DNA of 57,967 nucleotides from Candidatus Magasanikbacteria bacterium RIFOXYD1_FULL_40_23 (GCA_001783215.1 MFRA01000006.1:1-57967); one strand, 5' to 3'; positions 15,624-23,667 are shown, numbered from the stretch's first letter. The notes: generated from the letters alone by a model not told the origin. Numbers and translations: made by a program.

Positions 15624-16469
15624 ATGGGATCATTTAATAAAAATGTTGTAGTTTTTTCTTTAGTTATTATTTTAGCATTACCGCTGGCTGGTTTGTGGTA
15701 TTACAAAAAAACTCATCCTAGATATATTGCGCCACTTCCACCAAGACCGGAAGTTACCGTTACCATAATTCCAGGCTGGAATTTGCGGCAGGTAGCCGGT
15801 TATTTGGTTAAACTTGGGTTTGCCTCTACTACCGACGATGTGTATAGGCTAACTGGCGAGCCGGCCTATGACTATCGAAGAGTGGCATCCGTATTTCCAA
15901 AAATTGATGACTCTAGGATTGTAGCCGAGAAACCCGGTTATGATTCCTACGAAGGGTATTTGGCGCCAGAAACATTTAGAGTATTTAGAGACGCCACTCT
16001 TTTGGATGTTTTAAAAAAATTAGTTGGTCAAAGAGAAAAAGAAATAACAGAACAGATGTGGGCAGATATAGAAAAGTCTGGGCATAGTTCTTATGAAATT
16101 TTAACTATGGCTAGTATTTTGGAAAAAGAAGTGCAAACACCGCAAGATAAGGCAAAGGTGGCCGATATATTATGGCGTAGATTAGAAAAAAATTGGGCTC
16201 TTCAGGTAGACTCTAGCGTGCATTATGTGGCCGACAGAACTGGTGATGTGTTTACTACCGAAAAAGAGCGCGATATTGATTCTCCTTGGAATACATACAA
16301 ATACCCTGGATTACCGCTTGGCCCTATTGCTAATCCGGGCGTAGAATCAATTAAGGCAGCGATTTACCCAGAAAAGAACGGCTATTGGTATTTTTTAACT
16401 GGCAAAGATGGTATGGTGTATTATGGAAAAACTTTGGAGGAACATAATGCGAATAAACGAAAGTTATAA
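15624..16469 (+). CDS. mltG: Endolytic transglycosylase MltG
   Basis: About 281 residues: one N-terminal membrane helix (VVVFSLVIILALPLAGLWYY), then a YceG/MltG domain. It contains VTIIPGWNLRQVAGYLVKLG (LysM-like part), YEGYLAPETFRV, ILTMASILEKEVQ with the catalytic Glu, and the terminal SPWNTYKYPGLPLGPIANPG and YYGKTLEEHNANK segments. MltG cleaves nascent glycan strands to release peptidoglycan from the membrane. I set the start at ATG 15624; the in-frame GTG at 15618 overlapping the previous stop (TAGTG) is an alternative. Confidence 0.95.
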   Translation: MGSFNKNVVVFSLVIILALPLAGLWYYKKTHPRYIAPLPPRPEVTVTIIPGWNLRQVAGYLVKLGFASTTDDVYRLTGEPAYDYRRVASVFPKIDDSRIVAEKPGYDSYEGYLAPETFRVFRDATLLDVLKKLVGQREKEITEQMWADIEKSGHSSYEILTMASILEKEVQTPQDKAKVADILWRRLEKNWALQVDSSVHYVADRTGDVFTTEKERDIDSPWNTYKYPGLPLGPIANPGVESIKAAIYPEKNGYWYFLTGKDGMVYYGKTLEEHNANKRKL

Positions 16470-16478
16470 CTTTATACT

Positions 16479-16838
16479 ATGTTAGAAAAATTTTTTGGGA
16501 GAGGCGGAAAAGAAAATTCAAAAAACCCCGCTCAAGAGGGTGTGGAGTTGGGGGAAATGGTCGGAGAGGTTCATTCTACAGACATCAAAAAAAGATATGA
16601 CAAAGTTTGTAAAGAATCAAGACTGTATTTTAAAGATTTAGGGATTGTAGAGGGGGATAAAATTGAGTTTAGATTTGATAATGGTAATATGGCTGAGGGG
16701 GTAATTGAAAGCTTTGGTTCGTTGCATACCTATCTTTATAATCCGGAGTCTGATTTTATAGCAAGTGCACGGGTTGAGGGTCGTAGTTTTACCATATATC
16801 CTAAAGATTTAAAAACAGGTCGTGCGAAAAGAATATAA
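16479..16838 (+). CDS. Uncharacterised small protein between mltG and queA
   Basis: 119 residues, no signal peptide or membrane helix. The first 30 residues are Gly/Lys/Glu-rich and probably disordered. The remainder (DIKKRYDKVCKESRLYF through SFTIYPKDLKTGRAKRI) alternates charged and hydrophobic residues as in a small beta-rich fold, with a DKIEFRFDNGNMAEGVIESFG stretch. I do not recognise a family. It fits tightly between its neighbours (9 bp and 2 bp gaps) and shares their AT-rich codon use, which supports it being real and cotranscribed. Confidence 0.7.
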   Translation: MLEKFFGRGGKENSKNPAQEGVELGEMVGEVHSTDIKKRYDKVCKESRLYFKDLGIVEGDKIEFRFDNGNMAEGVIESFGSLHTYLYNPESDFIASARVEGRSFTIYPKDLKTGRAKRI

Positions 16839-16840
16839 AT

Positions 16841-17944
16841 ATGCTTACCTCAGATTTTGATTACAATTTGCCAGAAAATCTTATTGCCCAAGTGCCACTG
16901 GAGCCACGAGATAGCTCTAGATTGATGGTAATAGATAAAGAAAAAAATAGTGTTGAACATAAGCGCTTTTTTGATATTGTAGATTTTTTACAAAAAGGTG
17001 ATTTGCTAGTTTGGAATAACACAAAAGTTTTCAAAGCCAGACTGCGCGGATATTTGATGTTGGACGAAAATGTAATAAAGGTAAATAAAAACATCGACTC
17101 AACTGACAAAATTTTAAATTCATCACCAGTAGAAATTTTTTTGGTAAAGCCGATGGAAAATAATAAGGTTTGGAAGGTTCTGGCTAAGCCGGGAAGAAAA
17201 CTGAGGTTGGGTATGAAAGTTGTTTTTGCAGAAGATTTTTCGGCCGAAGTAATGCTCAAAGAAAACGACGGTACGTATCTAATTCAGTTTGATGAAGATG
17301 ATATGTCGGTGCGCGCCAAGGCAAATAAGTATGGCGAAGTGCCTACGCCACCATATGTGGATAATCCGGAATTAAAAATGAAGGATAAGGAATTAAGTGA
17401 GAAATACCAAACGGTTTATGCTAAAGAAGAGGGTTCGGTAGCCGCGCCCACAGCCGGGTTTCATTTTACGCCAAACTTAATAGAGAAATTAAAAGCAAAA
17501 GGTGTAGAGTTTGCCGAGGTAACTTTGCATGTGGGCCTAGGTACATTTTTGCCGGTAAAAACAGATAAGATAGAAGAGCATAAAATGCATGAGGAGTGGG
17601 TAGAAATAACTTCTAAAAATGCAGATTTAATAAATGCTGCCAAAGCAGAAGGCAGGCGAGTGGTGGCTGTAGGCACTACCACAGTGCGGGTGTTAGAGGG
17701 TGTAACAAAAACCCAAGGAAGTTTACGTCCGTATACCGGAGATATAAATATTTTTATTTATCCTGGGTTTAAATTCCAAGTTGTAGATGCGCTTATTACC
17801 AATTTTCATTTGCCAAAATCTACACTTCTTATGCTGGTATCCGCGTTTGTGGGCAATAAAGATTTTATGTTGGAATGTTACCAGAAGGCAGTAGAGGAAA
17901 AATATAGATTTTTTAGCTTTGGCGATGCGATGTTGATTAAGTAA
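16841..17944 (+). CDS. queA: S-adenosylmethionine:tRNA ribosyltransferase-isomerase
   Basis: 367 residues, typical QueA: starts FDYNLPENLIAQVPLEPRDSSRLMV. It then has GDLLVWNNTKVFKARL, EVPTPPYV, YAKEEGSVAAPTAGFHFT, VTLHVGLGTFLPVK, EEWVEI and the end LITNFHLPKSTLLMLVSAF. It transfers the ribosyl part of AdoMet onto preQ1 in the wobble position of GUN tRNAs to make epoxyqueuosine. No preQ1 synthesis genes are nearby, so precursor would be made elsewhere or taken from neighbours. Last gene of the PAP2-mltG unit; ends in a strong terminator. Confidence 0.96.
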   Translation: MLTSDFDYNLPENLIAQVPLEPRDSSRLMVIDKEKNSVEHKRFFDIVDFLQKGDLLVWNNTKVFKARLRGYLMLDENVIKVNKNIDSTDKILNSSPVEIFLVKPMENNKVWKVLAKPGRKLRLGMKVVFAEDFSAEVMLKENDGTYLIQFDEDDMSVRAKANKYGEVPTPPYVDNPELKMKDKELSEKYQTVYAKEEGSVAAPTAGFHFTPNLIEKLKAKGVEFAEVTLHVGLGTFLPVKTDKIEEHKMHEEWVEITSKNADLINAAKAEGRRVVAVGTTTVRVLEGVTKTQGSLRPYTGDINIFIYPGFKFQVVDALITNFHLPKSTLLMLVSAFVGNKDFMLECYQKAVEEKYRFFSFGDAMLIK

Positions 17945-17950
17945 ATAAAC

Positions 17951-17989
17951 AAACAAAAAAGACACCACAGTCCGGTGTCTTTTTTGTTT
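17951..17989 (+). terminator. Terminator after queA
   Basis: Perfect 16-bp stem (AAACAAAAAAGACACC / GGTGTCTTTTTTGTTT) with loop ACAGTCC. Its T-rich end runs directly into the second copy of the two-hairpin motif. Confidence 0.92.
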
Positions 17990-17990
17990 T

Positions 17991-18035
17991 GATTTAACGA
18001 AATCACGTCGCGCAATCGTCATTTGAAGCGCGACG
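17991..18035. repeat. Two-hairpin motif, copy 2 (between queA and rplK)
   Basis: GATTT-AACG-AAATC (17991-18004), then CGTCGCGC/GCGCGACG (18006-18013 with 18028-18035). The loop keeps CGTC.ATT.GA as in copy 1, while the inner stem changed on both sides (GGGT/ACCC to GCGC/GCGC). It sits between the queA terminator and the 3' end of rplK. Confidence 0.8.
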
Positions 18036-18047
18036 CTGTAAATTTGT

Positions 18048-18473
18048 TTATCCTTCAACAGTTACACCCATATTTCTAGCTGTGCCTTCTACCATACTCA
18101 TGGCAGCTTCTACTGTGTGGCAGTTTAAGTCAGGCATTTTCTTTTCAGCGATTTGGCGTACTTGAGCTTTGGTTATTTTACCAACTTTTTCTTGTAGTGG
18201 TTTACCAGAACCTTTTGATATGCCAGCAGCTTTTTTGATAAGCTCTGGAACCGGTGGAGTTTTCATTATGAAATCAAAACTGCGGTCGGCGTATACAGAA
18301 ATGATTATTGGAACTACTTCACCTTTTTTATCTTGAGTTTTGTCGTTGAATTCTTTACAGAAACTTTGGATATTCAAACCATGCTGACCCAAAGCTGGAC
18401 CAATAGGTGGTGCTGGGTTGGCAGCTCCGCCAACAATTTGTAATTTGATTTGCGCTATTAATTTTTTTGCCAT
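18048..18473 (-). CDS. rplK: 50S ribosomal protein uL11
   Basis: About 141 residues from [34 protein letters not shown], the classic uL11 N-terminus. The RNA-binding C-terminal half contains [19 protein letters not shown] and [26 protein letters not shown]. It forms the base of the ribosomal L7/L12 stalk. I take the ATG at 18473; the ten codons before it in frame are not conserved. It follows secE and nusG as in most bacteria, but rplA, which normally comes next, is missing: convergent queA lies there instead. Confidence 0.96.
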   Translation of the reverse strand: MAKKLIAQIKLQIVGGAANPAPPIGPALGQHGLNIQSFCKEFNDKTQDKKGEVVPIIISVYADRSFDFIMKTPPVPELIKKAAGISKGSGKPLQEKVGKITKAQVRQIAEKKMPDLNCHTVEAAMSMVEGTARNMGVTVEG

Positions 18474-18520
18474 AAATAGTGTGTTATTTTTTAAATTATT
18501 CACGATCGAGAAGCCGGTTT

Positions 18521-18588
18521 GTCATCCCGACCGTAGTGGAGGGATCCCTTAAACCTTGAGAGGGATTCTTCACTCTGTTCAGAATGAC
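18521..18588. repeat. GTCATyCCGA palindromic repeat, copy 1 (nusG-rplK gap)
   Basis: Inverted ends GTCATCCCGA and AGAATGAC with internal GGGATCCCTT and AGGGATTCTTCACT segments. Related copies are at 19171-19256, 56220-56291 and 57921 onward. Flanked by GATCG motifs. Confidence 0.85.
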
Positions 18589-18612
18589 ATTCCGCGATCG
18601 CTTTAATCTTTA

Positions 18613-19158
18613 TTAACCTTTTTTAACTTGCATTGCATCTAGTTCTACCGGTGTTTCACGTCCAAACATTGTGATAAGAACCTTTACCTTGCCTCTTTCT
18701 TGATCAACATTGCTAATCTTACCTTCAAAGTTTTTGAACGGTCCGTCGGTAATAGATACTGTTTCGCCAACTTCGAAATCAATCTTGTGTTGAGGTTCGG
18801 AAGCGGACATGCGTTTGAGCAATGAATCAACTTCGGATTGATCTATTGGGGTAGGGGTAGTACCAGAACCTACGAAGCCAGTAACGTTCGGGGTGTTGCG
18901 TACAACGTACCAAGAGTCATCGGTTACAATCATTTCTACTAGCACATAGCCAGGGAAGATTTTTTCTTCGACTACGGAACGTTTGCTGTTTTTGATTTTT
19001 ATTTTCTTTTCTTTCGGAACCAAAATATTAAAAATTTTGTCTTGCATGGCAAAAGACTCTATGCGTTGCGCTAAGTTGCTTTTTACATTTTCTTCGTAGC
19101 CGCTGTAGGTGTGTAATACGTACCAGCGTCGTCCGAGATTAAGGGTTTGTTTTGCCAT
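18613..19158 (-). CDS. nusG: Transcription termination/antitermination factor NusG
   Basis: 181 residues. The N-terminal NGN domain (RRWYVLHTYSGYEENVKSNLAQRI ... FPGYVLVEMIVTDDSWYVVRNTPNVTGFVG) is followed by a C-terminal KOW domain (FEVGETVSITDGPFKNFEGKISNVDQERGKVKVLITMFGRETPVELD). NusG binds RNA polymerase, couples it to the ribosome and modulates pausing and Rho. It lies between secE and rplK, the universal order, but both gaps contain a copy of the GTCATyCCGA palindrome. Confidence 0.97.
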   Translation of the reverse strand: MAKQTLNLGRRWYVLHTYSGYEENVKSNLAQRIESFAMQDKIFNILVPKEKKIKIKNSKRSVVEEKIFPGYVLVEMIVTDDSWYVVRNTPNVTGFVGSGTTPTPIDQSEVDSLLKRMSASEPQHKIDFEVGETVSITDGPFKNFEGKISNVDQERGKVKVLITMFGRETPVELDAMQVKKG

Positions 19159-19170
19159 ATGAATGATTTT

Positions 19171-19256
19171 GTCATCCCGAGCGAGGCCGTAGCCGACGAG
19201 GGATCTTTATTTTAATGAATAGATTTCTCACCCCCATAAAGGGGATTCGGAATGAC
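19171..19256. repeat. GTCATyCCGA palindromic repeat, copy 2 (secE-nusG gap)
   Basis: Starts GTCATCCCGAGCGAGGCCGT and ends GGATTCGGAATGAC, so its termini are inverted repeats. The internal GAGGGATC segment matches the family. It fills most of the secE-nusG spacer. Confidence 0.85.
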
Positions 19257-19263
19257 AGTTAAA

Positions 19264-19452
19264 TTATTTTAAAAACAAAGCAGTTACAGCACTTTCAAAT
19301 ACATAGTCTAGCAGGCCCAAAAATAGAGCCATACCAATACTAAGACCAATTACCACCAAGCTATAGTTTATAGTTTGGCTTTTGGTAGGCCAGGTTACCT
19401 TTTTCATTTCGTGGAAAGCTCCAACGAAGTAGTCTTTTATAGCTGTGAACAT
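19264..19452 (-). CDS. secE: Preprotein translocase subunit SecE
   Basis: 62 residues, the short single-span form of SecE. The amphipathic stretch FHEMKKVTWPTKSQTINYS is the family signature, followed by one transmembrane helix (LVVIGLSIGMALFLGLLDYVF). It holds the two halves of SecY together. First gene of the secE-nusG-rplK unit, with its own promoter. Confidence 0.95.
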   Translation of the reverse strand: MFTAIKDYFVGAFHEMKKVTWPTKSQTINYSLVVIGLSIGMALFLGLLDYVFESAVTALFLK

Positions 19453-19502
19453 ATTTTTGGTTTTTTAAAACAGCCTTTCGGCTGCCTTTATTTGATGAGT
19501 TA

Positions 19503-19531
19503 ATAATACCTTATTATAGGGAAAATGTCAA
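19503..19531 (-). promoter_or_regulatory. Promoter of secE-nusG-rplK
   Basis: On the minus strand: TTGACA (19526-19531), 17-bp spacer, TATTAT (19503-19508), about 50 bp before the secE start. Confidence 0.85.
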
Positions 19532-19549
19532 TACCCCAAAATTATAATG

Positions 19550-19582
19550 AGCATACCCGCACAGAACGGACATGCTCATACC
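19550..19582 (-). terminator. Hairpin after the small membrane protein gene
   Basis: On the minus strand, ATGAGCATGTCCG pairs with CGGGTATGCTCAT (two internal mismatches), followed by a short T-rich stretch (TATAATTTT) that leads into the secE promoter. Confidence 0.65.
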
Positions 19583-19601
19583 AACCCTACCTTATCTTTA
19601 C

Positions 19602-19841
19602 CTAGGAAATATGTATAACCAGAGCGGTGACAAAAAGAGCTATAGTAAAGGAGCAAATGAATGCACAGATAATCATCGTGCCAATTCCGCTGCTGTTGCC
19701 GGGGCTACCACTCTTCATTAGTATGGCAGACATCACCAAACCGGCGCCTAGTAGAATTGCGGCTAAGACTATGGGTAAGAAAAGGCCGGTAACTACACCT
19801 GCTGCTGCGCAAATAACCGAAACAGTGATTGTCCAAAGCAT
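19602..19841 (-). CDS. Small orphan membrane protein with strong SD
   Basis: 79 residues from the ATG at 19841, which has GGAGG 8 nt upstream (ATGGAGGATGCGATC then ATG). It has three hydrophobic segments: LWTITVSVICAAAGVVTGLF, a second Ala/Leu/Gly-rich helix (PIVLAAILLGAGLVMSAILM) and a third (GTMIICAFICSFTIALFVTA). The loop between helices 2 and 3 is GSPGNSSG. No family recognised. It sits between gyrB and secE with its own 3' hairpin. The clear SD sets it apart from the flanking core genes, which have none; the same arrangement precedes the gene at 22347. Confidence 0.7.
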   Translation of the reverse strand: MLWTITVSVICAAAGVVTGLFLPIVLAAILLGAGLVMSAILMKSGSPGNSSGIGTMIICAFICSFTIALFVTALVIHIS

Positions 19842-19884
19842 GATCGCATCCTCCATTGTGTTTGTTGGAGACAATTAACATAAC

Positions 19885-19924
19885 AAAAAAACATCCTACT
19901 GTAAATACAGTAGGATGTTTTTTT
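19885..19924 (-). terminator. Terminator after gyrB
   Basis: Perfect 19-bp stem with a 2-nt loop (arms AAAAAAACATCCTACTGTA and its complement) ending in seven Ts; works on either strand. Confidence 0.93.
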
Positions 19925-19933
19925 AATTAAAAT

Positions 19934-22141
19934 TTATATATCCAAATTAGCCACACTCTTAGCATGAGTCTGGATAAAGTTCTTGCGAGGGCCTACTTCG
20001 TCGCCCATAAGTATTTCAAATACTTCGTTGGCCAAAGCAGCGTCTTCTACAGTCACGCGTTTCATCATGCGGTTTTTTGGGTTCATGGTAGTTTCCCAAA
20101 GCTGTTCTGGGTTCATTTCTCCCAAACCTTTGTAGCGCTGGATGTTTACTTTAATTCCGTTCACTTCTAATCCTTGAACTTCATTTTCTTCTCCTTCTTT
20201 TGCCTCTGCTTCAGCAGGCTCTTCATTTTTTTCTTCTTTGGATTTTTTAGTCGCTGCAGCTTTGGCACCGGCTGTTGGTCCAACTATTTCTGCAAGTATC
20301 TTTTCTTTCTCTTCGTCATTATATGCATAGCGCATGTTTTTGCCATACTTCAAACTATATAGTGGCGGCTGGGCAATAAGAATATGTCCGCCAGAAATAA
20401 GAGTAGGGTAGTAGCGATAGAAAAATGTAAGAAGAAGTGTGCGGATATGGGCGCCATCCACATCGGCATCGGTCATGATTACCAGTCTGTGATAGCGCAG
20501 TTTGGTAATATCAAACTGTTCGCCGATGTTTGTGCCCATGGCGATAATAAGAGATTTTAATTCGTTGTTGGTAAGAATTTTATCTAGGCGAGCGCGTTCT
20601 ACATTTAGCACTTTACCACGCAATGGCAAGATAGCTTGGTGTTCGCGGTCGCGCCCTTGTTTGGCACTACCACCGGCAGAGTCTCCCTCTACTATAAATA
20701 GTTCGGATTCTTCGGCATGGCGACTACTGCAGTCGGCCAATTTACCAGGCAAAGTAAATCCTTCCAAAGCGCCTTTGCGTAGAATGGTATCGCGAGCCAT
20801 TTTGGCAGCGTTGCGTGCACGAGCGGAAAGTAAACATTTTTCTACAATTCCTTCGGCATCCTTCGGGTGTTCTTCCAAGAAAATTAAGAAAGCGTCGTTC
20901 ATTACTGCTTCTACCGCGGCCTTTACTTCGGTGTTTCCAAGTTTGGCTTTGGTCTGGCCTTCAAATTGAGGTTCAGTAACTTTTATAGAGACTATACAGG
21001 TTAAGCCTTCACGGACGTCTTCGCCGGTAAGGTTGGAATCTTTTTCTTTTAGGAAGCCTTTGTTGCGAGCGTAACTGTTTAGACTTCGAGTAAGAGCGGT
21101 GCGGAAACCAGCAACGTGTGTACCACCTTCTGGATTGTAAATATTATTTGTGAAAGCAGAAAGCAATTCGTTGAATTCGTTGTTATATTGCAAAGCAACT
21201 TCTACTTTTACATCGTCTTGTTCTTTTTCTATATAAAAAACATTTTCGTTTTTTACTTCGTTGTTTTGGTTTAGGTGACGTACATAAGAAGCGATACCGC
21301 CTTCGAAATAAAATCCGTAAGTTGGGCTAGGGGAGGAAATAGCGGTTTTGTCGTCTGCTTTTTCTTGGCCTTCGCGCTTGTCGGTAATAGAAATACGAAT
21401 ACCTTTGGACAAGTATGCTTGTTGACGAATATGATCTACGATTGTTTTCCATTCGTAGTCTATAGTTTCAAAAATAGTATCGTCGGCGCGGAATGTAATG
21501 GTAGTACCGCGATCTTTGCAATTGCCAATTTCTCTAGCTTTTTTTACAGGCTTACCACCATCTCTAAATTCTTGTAACCAAACTTTGCCATCACGGTGAA
21601 CTTCGGCTTTGGTATGAGTAGATAGGGCGTTTACTACAGACACACCCACACCGTGCAAACCACCGGAAACTTTATAACTTCCAGCATCAAATTTACCACC
21701 AGCGTGTAGTTTGGTCATTACAACCTCCAGTGCGCTAACACCCATTTGCGGATGAATATCTACAGGAATACCGCGGCCGTTGTCTCTTACTTCTATATAA
21801 TGATCTGGTAAAAGAGCTATATCTATTTGGTCACAAAAACCAGCCATAGATTCGTCTATGGAGTTGTCTACCACTTCCCAGATAAGGTGGTGAAGACCAA
21901 CCGGACCGGTGGAGCCAATATACATGCCCGGGCGACGACGTACGGCTTCTAGTCCTTCTAAGACAGTAATATTTGAAGCGCTATAATTGGCATCGGCTTT
22001 GTCGGAAACTTTGGCCTTTGCTTTGCCGGCAGCTTTTGCTTTGGCGAAAGCTGGATTTATTTTTGGAGCTTCTGTTTCTATTGGTTTTTCTTCTTCTTTT
22101 TTTGGAGAGATTCTTCCCTTTTCTACTTTTTTGATTGGCAT
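19934..22141 (-). CDS. gyrB: DNA gyrase subunit B
   Basis: 735 residues. About 45 residues of Lys/Glu/Ala-rich N-terminal extension precede the GHKL ATPase domain ([48 protein letters not shown]). Then come the transducer domain, TOPRIM ([36 protein letters not shown]) and the C-terminal [19 protein letters not shown]. An acidic, Lys/Glu-rich insertion of about 45 residues lies between TOPRIM and that terminal motif. With GyrA it introduces negative supercoils. A ParE identity cannot be fully excluded without gyrA context, but the [10 protein letters not shown] ending favours GyrB. Start ATG lacks an SD. Confidence 0.94.
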   Translation of the reverse strand: MPIKKVEKGRISPKKEEEKPIETEAPKINPAFAKAKAAGKAKAKVSDKADANYSASNITVLEGLEAVRRRPGMYIGSTGPVGLHHLIWEVVDNSIDESMAGFCDQIDIALLPDHYIEVRDNGRGIPVDIHPQMGVSALEVVMTKLHAGGKFDAGSYKVSGGLHGVGVSVVNALSTHTKAEVHRDGKVWLQEFRDGGKPVKKAREIGNCKDRGTTITFRADDTIFETIDYEWKTIVDHIRQQAYLSKGIRISITDKREGQEKADDKTAISSPSPTYGFYFEGGIASYVRHLNQNNEVKNENVFYIEKEQDDVKVEVALQYNNEFNELLSAFTNNIYNPEGGTHVAGFRTALTRSLNSYARNKGFLKEKDSNLTGEDVREGLTCIVSIKVTEPQFEGQTKAKLGNTEVKAAVEAVMNDAFLIFLEEHPKDAEGIVEKCLLSARARNAAKMARDTILRKGALEGFTLPGKLADCSSRHAEESELFIVEGDSAGGSAKQGRDREHQAILPLRGKVLNVERARLDKILTNNELKSLIIAMGTNIGEQFDITKLRYHRLVIMTDADVDGAHIRTLLLTFFYRYYPTLISGGHILIAQPPLYSLKYGKNMRYAYNDEEKEKILAEIVGPTAGAKAAATKKSKEEKNEEPAEAEAKEGEENEVQGLEVNGIKVNIQRYKGLGEMNPEQLWETTMNPKNRMMKRVTVEDAALANEVFEILMGDEVGPRKNFIQTHAKSVANLDI

Positions 22142-22217
22142 ACAATTTGATGATACATGATATACACATCAGGATACACTTGGATCGTGTATGTGAATAG
22201 TGAATTTTGATACAAAT

Positions 22218-22246
22218 ATTTTATCATATATATGTACAACGAGCAA
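22218..22246 (-). promoter_or_regulatory. Putative promoter of gyrB
   Basis: On the minus strand: TTGCTC (22241-22246), 17-bp spacer, TAAAAT (22218-22223), giving a leader of about 70 nt. Confidence 0.6.
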
Positions 22247-22346
22247 GAGTCTTATTTTGATTAATTTTATATATTTTGGTAGCCTGTAGATAAGAGAAAC
22301 CTAGCCTCGAGGGAGCGGGTAAAAAATTTCACGATGGAGGATGCTC

Positions 22347-22832
22347 ATGTCAGCAGACTATCTACGGGAAGTGTTTTATGCATTCATGCTTTTAACACCA
22401 TGGCTCGGTGCACTTTTCTTTGTCTTACCCACACTGTTGTTTTTCCTTATTAGATTGAAGCAGAAAAGAAGGGAAGAGAGGGTGTGTGAGACTCAAGGTC
22501 TGGTGACCTGGATGACAACAGAAACACATACAAATGATGTTGCGAAGACTGCGATAACTCTACAAGATCATAGAAAGAACCAGATGAAATGGGTCTTTGT
22601 GGGGAAGTACGACAAACTTCCTGTTTCGGTCAAGGTGGGTAGTGTGGTGCGAATCAAGTATTTGCTTCCCCCTGATAGTAAAGGCTTGTATTTGCAAGTG
22701 GAAGCCTTGGAAGTAACAGACTTGGATATGAAGGTTTTTGAAACGGAGCAGAAGCTTTTGAGTCTTCGGGTGTTGACCCGCGATATTCGTGGCGGTGAGT
22801 TGCCCGAGGGTACTAGGGACGAGTTGGGCTAG
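22347..22832 (+). CDS. Orphan membrane protein with one N-terminal helix region
   Basis: 161 residues from the ATG at 22347, chosen because GGAGG lies 6 nt upstream (GATGGAGG-ATGCTC-ATG). A long hydrophobic region (about 8-38, YAFMLLTPWLGALFFVLPTLLFFLI) is followed by a basic stop-transfer (RLKQKRREER). A soluble beta-rich domain follows (WVFVGKYDKLPVSVKVGSVVRIKYLLPP, then LYLQVEALEVTDLDM), vaguely like small OB or DUF3592-type modules, though I cannot assign it. First of three orphan genes in a row between gyrB and rodA. It ends with its own terminator. Confidence 0.75.
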   Translation: MSADYLREVFYAFMLLTPWLGALFFVLPTLLFFLIRLKQKRREERVCETQGLVTWMTTETHTNDVAKTAITLQDHRKNQMKWVFVGKYDKLPVSVKVGSVVRIKYLLPPDSKGLYLQVEALEVTDLDMKVFETEQKLLSLRVLTRDIRGGELPEGTRDELG

Positions 22833-22861
22833 GAATATTTAGAAGTTTCTAAGGGGTTGGC

Positions 22862-22897
22862 GCCGGCACATGTGTGTATGTGTCGGCTTTATTTTTT
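22862..22897 (+). terminator. Terminator after the 22347 gene
   Basis: GCCGGCACAT pairs with ATGTGTCGGC (one G.T pair), followed by TTTATTTTTT. Confidence 0.88.
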
Positions 22898-22977
22898 ATG
22901 CAAAGCGAGAGAAGTGAAAGTTTATTTTCATTTCCGAGCGTGCATGAATAAATGCCTTATTATTTTTTTAACAGATA

Positions 22978-23006
22978 TTGACAATTTGCCCCTTTTGTGC
23001 TATACT
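22978..23006 (+). promoter_or_regulatory. Near-consensus promoter of the 23185 gene
   Basis: TTGACA (22978-22983), 17-bp spacer, TATACT (23001-23006). Transcription would start near 23013 and leave a structured leader of about 170 nt. Confidence 0.88.
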
Positions 23007-23086
23007 GATTTAGTTAGTGTAAAAGCTAACTTTGCTCTTTTTAAAATGAAAGGAAATTGAAGAAACCATAAAGAACCTCGGACCCA

Positions 23087-23157
23087 TATTGGTCGAGACG
23101 TCATTGCCCTTAGTGAGGGTAAAAATGTCTCGATCAGCCGGTGATAATCATCGGTCT
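23087..23157 (+). promoter_or_regulatory. Two-hairpin leader before the 23185 gene
   Basis: TCGAGAC (about 23092-23098) can pair with GTCTCGA (about 23127-23133). A second hairpin, CCGGTGAT with ATCATCGG, follows at about 23141-23157. An upstream ATG (23125) is buried in the first stem. The gap 22898-23184 otherwise holds only the promoter. Confidence 0.5.
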
Positions 23158-23184
23158 GGTCCAACTTCTTACATGGGGGAACAC

Positions 23185-23352
23185 ATGCGCGCTTTCGACA
23201 ACGACTACATCACCTCTCTCAAGCTCCGGGTTGTCTCTCTGCCCAAGGTCGACTTCGACCATCCCAAGTTCCTGATCGCGATGCAGATCTTCGTCTACTG
23301 CCTGGCATACCTGCCGGCGGTGGGGATCGTTCTGCTGACCCTTCTCGCCTAG
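23185..23352 (+). CDS. Orphan 55-residue membrane protein with C/G-ending codons
   Basis: 55 residues beginning MRAFDNDYITSLKLRV and ending in one transmembrane helix (FVYCLAYLPAVGIVLLTLLA). From the ATG at 23185 nearly every codon ends in C or G, while upstream in-frame codons mostly end in A or T. Together with GGGGGA 4 nt upstream this decides the start against the ATG at 23125. Codon use is very unlike the surrounding core genes, suggesting transfer or selection for strong expression. No family recognised. It has its own promoter and is followed by hairpins. Confidence 0.75.
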   Translation: MRAFDNDYITSLKLRVVSLPKVDFDHPKFLIAMQIFVYCLAYLPAVGIVLLTLLA

Positions 23353-23390
23353 TACTTGTACTAGGATCACTCTCTTCACCATTCCTTCCA

Positions 23391-23433
23391 TTCCAGATCG
23401 GCCGTCTGGTAGTCCCTTCGCGGACACGGCCAC
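23391..23433 (+). other. Hairpin downstream of the 23185 gene
   Basis: GGCCGT and ACGGCC enclose a GTCCC-TTCG-CGGAC-like centre. There is no clear T-run. The 315-bp gap 23353-23667 contains this stem and the three hairpins listed next, and no gene that I can support. Confidence 0.5.
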
Positions 23434-23470
23434 ATTCCATTGTTTTTGATTTATTTCAAAGGCAGCGGGA

Positions 23471-23505
23471 AAAATACAACTCCAATTATTCTGGAGTTGT
23501 ATTTT
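23471..23505. terminator. Bidirectional-type terminator hairpin
   Basis: Perfect 14-bp stem AAAATACAACTCCA / TGGAGTTGTATTTT with a 7-nt loop. Confidence 0.85.
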
Positions 23506-23512
23506 ATTAGCG

Positions 23513-23534
23513 GCTCACAATTTTTATTGTGAGC
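23513..23534. other. Small perfect hairpin in the 23.5-kb gap
   Basis: GCTCACAAT / ATTGTGAGC, 9-bp perfect stem, 4-nt loop. Reminiscent in form of an operator palindrome, but no regulator is nearby. Confidence 0.5.
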
Positions 23535-23571
23535 AATAGTGGTATATATCGGCGGAGCCGATACTGCTTCT

Positions 23572-23629
23572 AAAAAACCCGCCCAGGCACCCCATTCGTT
23601 TTAGGCGAATGGGGTCGGGTTTATTTTTG
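23572..23629 (+). terminator. Terminator just upstream of the metalloprotease gene
   Basis: Inner stem ACCCCATTCG/CGAATGGGGT (23589-23598 with 23606-23615) is extended by AAACCCG/CGGGTTT across an 7-nt bulge, followed by ATTTTTG. It shields the next gene from read-through. Confidence 0.85.
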
Positions 23630-23642
23630 CGTCCATTACATA

Positions 23643-23648
23643 TATAAT
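23643..23648 (+). promoter_or_regulatory. -10 element of the metalloprotease gene
   Basis: Perfect TATAAT with only a weak TTTATT 17 bp upstream, inside the preceding terminator. It would give a leader of only about 13 nt consisting mostly of the SD (ATGGAGGTAGTACC). Confidence 0.55.
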
Positions 23649-23667
23649 AAATTATGGAGGTAGTACC

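Noticed and set aside
18474-18503. Longer N-terminus for uL11
   Set aside because: The ten extra codons ([10 protein letters not shown]) are not part of the conserved uL11 start MAKKL and look like translated spacer.
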